A DNA stretch of 14,456 bases, taken from positions 1 through 14,456 of the forward strand of contig CAMDKT010000071.1 of assembly GCA_945900935.1 (NCBI GenBank). The letters are read 5' to 3'. Numbering within the stretch: the first letter of the stretch is position 1; the number at the start of each line of letters is the position of its first letter. Origin of the DNA: Candidatus Sulfopaludibacter sp. SbA3. Its GTDB lineage: Bacteria; Acidobacteriota; Terriglobia; Bryobacterales; Bryobacteraceae. The notes under the pieces were generated by a model that saw nothing but the letters and a program-made list of their open reading frames with translations, was not told the origin of the DNA and did no database searches. The translations under genes were made by a program, and so were the position numbers. This document shows positions 13,757 through 14,456 of the stretch, one piece after another.

Positions 13757-14456
13757 ATGCACTCCCGTAGAAACTTTTTGGGCAACGTGGCCACCGGACT
13801 GGCCGCCGTCGCACAGCCGTCTGGGCGCGTCCTCGGCGCCAATGACAGGATTCGAGTCGGCATCATCGGGCCCGGCGCCCGCGGCATGGAACTGGTCCAT
13901 CAGGCGATGCTCTGTCCGCAAGTCGATATGGCCGCCTTCTGCGACGTCTACACCGCGCGCCTGGAGGCCGGCAAGAAGGTCGCCCCCGGTGCCAAAACCT
14001 ACATGGACTACCGCTACATGCTCGACGACAAGTCCATCGACGCGGTCCTGATCGCCACGCCCCAACACCTCCACAAGGAGCATTTTGTCGCCACCATCGA
14101 GGCTGGGAAACACATCTACCAGGAGAAGACCATGGCGTTCAATCCGGAACACGCCAAGGCCATGCGGGCGGCCTATGACAAGAACCGGAAGCTGGTGGTC
14201 GGCATCGGCCATCAACATGTCTCGACCGGCATGGTGGAGGACGCCCGTGCGTGGCTGAAGGAAGGCGGGATGGGCAAGATCACCGCCATCGTCGCCGACC
14301 ATTGGCGCAATTCCCCGGTTGGCAAGCCGCAATGGGCGCGCCCGGTTTATCCGGACATGACCACCGAAAATATCCTCTGGAACAAGTTCCTGGGCGACGC
14401 CCCGAAACGCGACTTCGATCCCAACCGCTACATCAACTGGCGGTTTTTCTGGGACT
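13757..14456 (+). CDS. Tat-targeted Gfo/Idh/MocA family oxidoreductase, 3' end missing
   Basis: The first 233 residues are present; the gene continues past the right edge (family members have roughly 400-450). A twin-arginine signal, HSRRNFLGNVATGLAAVAQ, precedes the Rossmann NAD(P)-binding fold: RIRVGIIGPGARG (31-43, GxGxxG type), an acidic strand end in FCDVY (61-65), and AVLIATPQHLH (96-106). The usual EKP lysine motif is present as QEKTMAF (122-128), with Thr in place of Pro. NWRFFWD at the truncated end is typical of the exported Gfo/Idh group of Acidobacteria and Verrucomicrobia. Cytoplasmic relatives oxidise sugars, inositols or their derivatives with NAD(P); exported forms with tightly bound cofactor are thought to act on glycans. 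The substrate cannot be told. It may be transcribed with the cytochrome 36 bases upstream. Confidence 0.92.
   Translation, partial: MHSRRNFLGNVATGLAAVAQPSGRVLGANDRIRVGIIGPGARGMELVHQAMLCPQVDMAAFCDVYTARLEAGKKVAPGAKTYMDYRYMLDDKSIDAVLIATPQHLHKEHFVATIEAGKHIYQEKTMAFNPEHAKAMRAAYDKNRKLVVGIGHQHVSTGMVEDARAWLKEGGMGKITAIVADHWRNSPVGKPQWARPVYPDMTTENILWNKFLGDAPKRDFDPNRYINWRFFWD

Noticed and set aside
13118..14332. Minus-strand ORF of 404 codons opposite the cytochrome and Gfo/Idh genes
   Set aside because: It spans two genes and their gap. The plus strand has seven CXXCH motifs and a clear Rossmann fold, so this is a long shadow frame.
1..14456. CRISPR array, tRNA, rRNA, insertion sequence or integrase
   Set aside because: I looked for regularly spaced repeats, cloverleaf arms, transposase motifs and terminal inverted repeats and saw none that I could support.

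Overview
The window looks like a piece of an acidobacterial chromosome, probably from the Solibacter/Bryobacter side of the phylum. This is inferred from family content, not from a marker gene. The pointers are a large Oar-type TonB-dependent receptor with an N-terminal carboxypeptidase-regulatory-like domain, a secreted DUF1549/DUF1553 + DUF1501 + PPC-domain cassette, a Sec-exported seven-heme cytochrome c and a Tat-targeted Gfo/Idh/MocA protein. Verrucomicrobia and Planctomycetes share some of these families, but the Oar-type receptor followed directly by a multiheme cytochrome fits Acidobacteriota best.

Left part, minus strand (228-3660): a tightly coupled three-gene operon, read right to left. 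It encodes an HTH-DUF262 protein with a TTG start, an AAA/ABC-type ATPase with a DUF3696-like C-terminus, and a 324-residue protein I do not recognise. The junctions overlap by ATGA and TGATG, and one Shine-Dalgarno lies in a small hairpin loop. Base composition is visibly less GC-rich than in the rest of the window. Known DUF262 and OLD/Septu-like ATPase systems act against phage or foreign DNA, so this is a candidate defence operon and the most interesting part of the window. A possible partial ORF on the minus strand runs off the left edge (1-63).

The 355-base divergent intergenic region (3661-4015) has no convincing gene. It holds a compact inverted-repeat cluster built on AACGCCGTT/AACGGCGTT, which could be an operator, and a good sigma70-like promoter (TTGACC, 17 bases, TAGACT) placed so that the next mRNA should be leaderless or almost so.

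Middle part, plus strand (4016-9382): a three-gene operon for exported proteins. The first is a Sec-exported DUF1549/DUF1553 protein with a Big-like domain and two heme-type motifs (CX4CH and CXXCH), the second a Tat-exported DUF1501 protein, and the third a secreted protein with two PPC-like domains. Spacing is 13 bases and then a GTGA overlap. Such cassettes are common in Planctomycetes and Acidobacteria. Their substrates are mostly unknown, but they are usually linked to processing polymers outside the cytoplasm.

Right part, plus strand (9445-14456): a 1136-residue TonB-dependent receptor, a seven-heme cytochrome c whose start overlaps the receptor's end, and a Gfo/Idh/MocA oxidoreductase cut by the window edge. 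At the boundary near 9383-9444 the sense strand switches from G-rich to C-rich although gene direction does not change. A near-perfect 21-bp stem with a 12-base loop sits inside the cytochrome's signal-peptide and first-heme coding region. Together the right-hand genes suggest uptake of a large substrate, periplasmic electron transfer and oxidation of a sugar-like compound, but no substrate can be named from sequence alone.
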